Assembly (NCBI GenBank): GCA_024998595.1
Contig: JACOEK010000004.1
Coordinates: 1-64,000, forward strand
From: Nitrospira sp.
Lineage (GTDB): Bacteria > Nitrospirota > Nitrospiria > Nitrospirales > Nitrospiraceae
Direction: 5' to 3'
Length of the DNA stretch: 64,000 nucleotides
Shown here: one piece after another, positions 63,604 to 64,000 of the stretch
How the letters are laid out: every line of letters begins with the position of its first letter
Numbering within the stretch: the stretch's first letter is position 1
Made by a program: the position numbers and the translations under genes
Notes under the pieces: model-generated
The model's database searches: none
Told to the model about the DNA's origin: nothing
What the model saw: the letters and a program-made list of their open reading frames with translations, nothing else

Positions 63604-64000
63604 TTACTCTGCCAGGCAGGCGAGGAGGGAAGCTCGACAGCGGTCCTGATCGTAGTCGCGTCCGATTAGCACCAGGACATGGTCCGGTTCATCGAGCAGC
63701 ATGACCGGTGCGACGGTGCTGGTACGCGGCGGAAAGAACTGGAACTCCTGCAGCTCCGGCTCGCCCTCAAACCGGAAAAACCCCTTCGCTCGGTCCATTC
63801 CTTCCGGCAATGACTTCGTCCATTCCATGAACTTTTTGCGATCGAGCGGCTTCGGCAATCGAACGGTCGTCACCATCGGGTGGTGAGCCGCACGACGGTC
63901 CTGCGCCTTGCCCGGTGCCGGTGGTTTGCCGAATTGCACGTTTGTCGGGCGCGAGCCGATTGCTGGCGCAGCGAGCAGGGCTGTGACGTCGAGCCTGGCG
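63604..64000 (-). CDS. CobW/COG0523 family GTPase, C-terminal part
   Basis: The frame runs off the right edge. The visible 131 residues contain the CobW C-terminal domain: VTTVRLPKPLDRKKFMEWTKSLP, GFFRFEGEPELQEFQFFPP and PDHVLVLIGRDYDQDRC. The region before it (ALLAAPAIGSRP) is the expected linker to the GTPase domain, which lies outside. Proteins of this family are metal chaperone GTPases for Zn, Co or related sites. The specific metal cannot be assigned; a link to the B12 locus 54 kb away is not implied. Confidence 0.8.
   Translation of the reverse strand, partial: ARLDVTALLAAPAIGSRPTNVQFGKPPAPGKAQDRRAAHHPMVTTVRLPKPLDRKKFMEWTKSLPEGMDRAKGFFRFEGEPELQEFQFFPPRTSTVAPVMLLDEPDHVLVLIGRDYDQDRCRASLLACLAE

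Noticed and set aside
1-64000. CRISPR arrays, tRNA, rRNA and insertion sequences
   Set aside because: No regularly spaced short repeats, no tRNA-like cloverleaf with a T-loop, no rRNA sequence and no transposase motifs were found on either strand by eye.

Overview
The window looks like a chromosomal segment of a Gram-negative, GC-rich bacterium with an outer membrane: it has two TonB-dependent receptors, TolC/RND efflux systems, lipoprotein signals and a cyclic-glucan synthase. Gene content and protein style suggest Nitrospirota, perhaps Nitrospira. That placement is inferred from general recognition, because no search could be run. No tRNA, rRNA, CRISPR array, transposase or phage structural gene was seen.

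Layout. Positions 1-0.7 kb hold the end of rpmB, rpmG and an FmdB-like zinc-ribbon gene. Positions 0.65-9.5 kb hold a vitamin B12 uptake locus: small secreted proteins, a cobalamin riboswitch, a BtuB-like receptor, TonB, an unknown 193-aa protein, BtuF, BtuC and BtuD, ending with a 2'-5' RNA ligase-like gene. Positions 9.7-19.9 kb (minus strand) hold a DAHP synthase gene and a giant cyclic beta-1,2-glucan synthase gene. Positions 20.0-23.5 kb hold a second TonB-receptor module, again preceded by a small His-rich secreted protein and followed by a stand-alone TonB-C-like periplasmic protein. Positions 23.6-35.3 kb hold two minus-strand RND efflux operons, one with its pump split into two overlapping half-genes, flanking an orphan modA. 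A divergent marR follows, and short near-identical sequence motifs upstream of both pump operons suggest common control. Positions 36-38.3 kb hold small minus-strand genes, including a hemerythrin-like protein and two genes under 60 codons.

Positions 38.7-60.7 kb are the most unusual part. Eight tightly packed minus-strand genes encode, in transcription order, a PhoD-like phosphatase, a DUF6603-type protein, a subtilisin-like protease, a second DUF6603-type protein, an 870-aa protein, a coiled-coil protein, a 1772-aa protein and a 574-aa protein. None has an obvious signal peptide. The two DUF6603-type genes share a 1772-bp block that appears identical over most of its length while their 5' halves have diverged, which is the pattern of recent gene conversion. 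The protease has a dense cysteine cluster next to its catalytic serine. I know no function for this set, and it is the best candidate here for an undescribed system.

The last 3 kb hold a DUF3015-like lipoprotein, two unknown genes, a PAP2 phosphatase and the C-terminal end of a CobW-family GTPase cut by the window edge.
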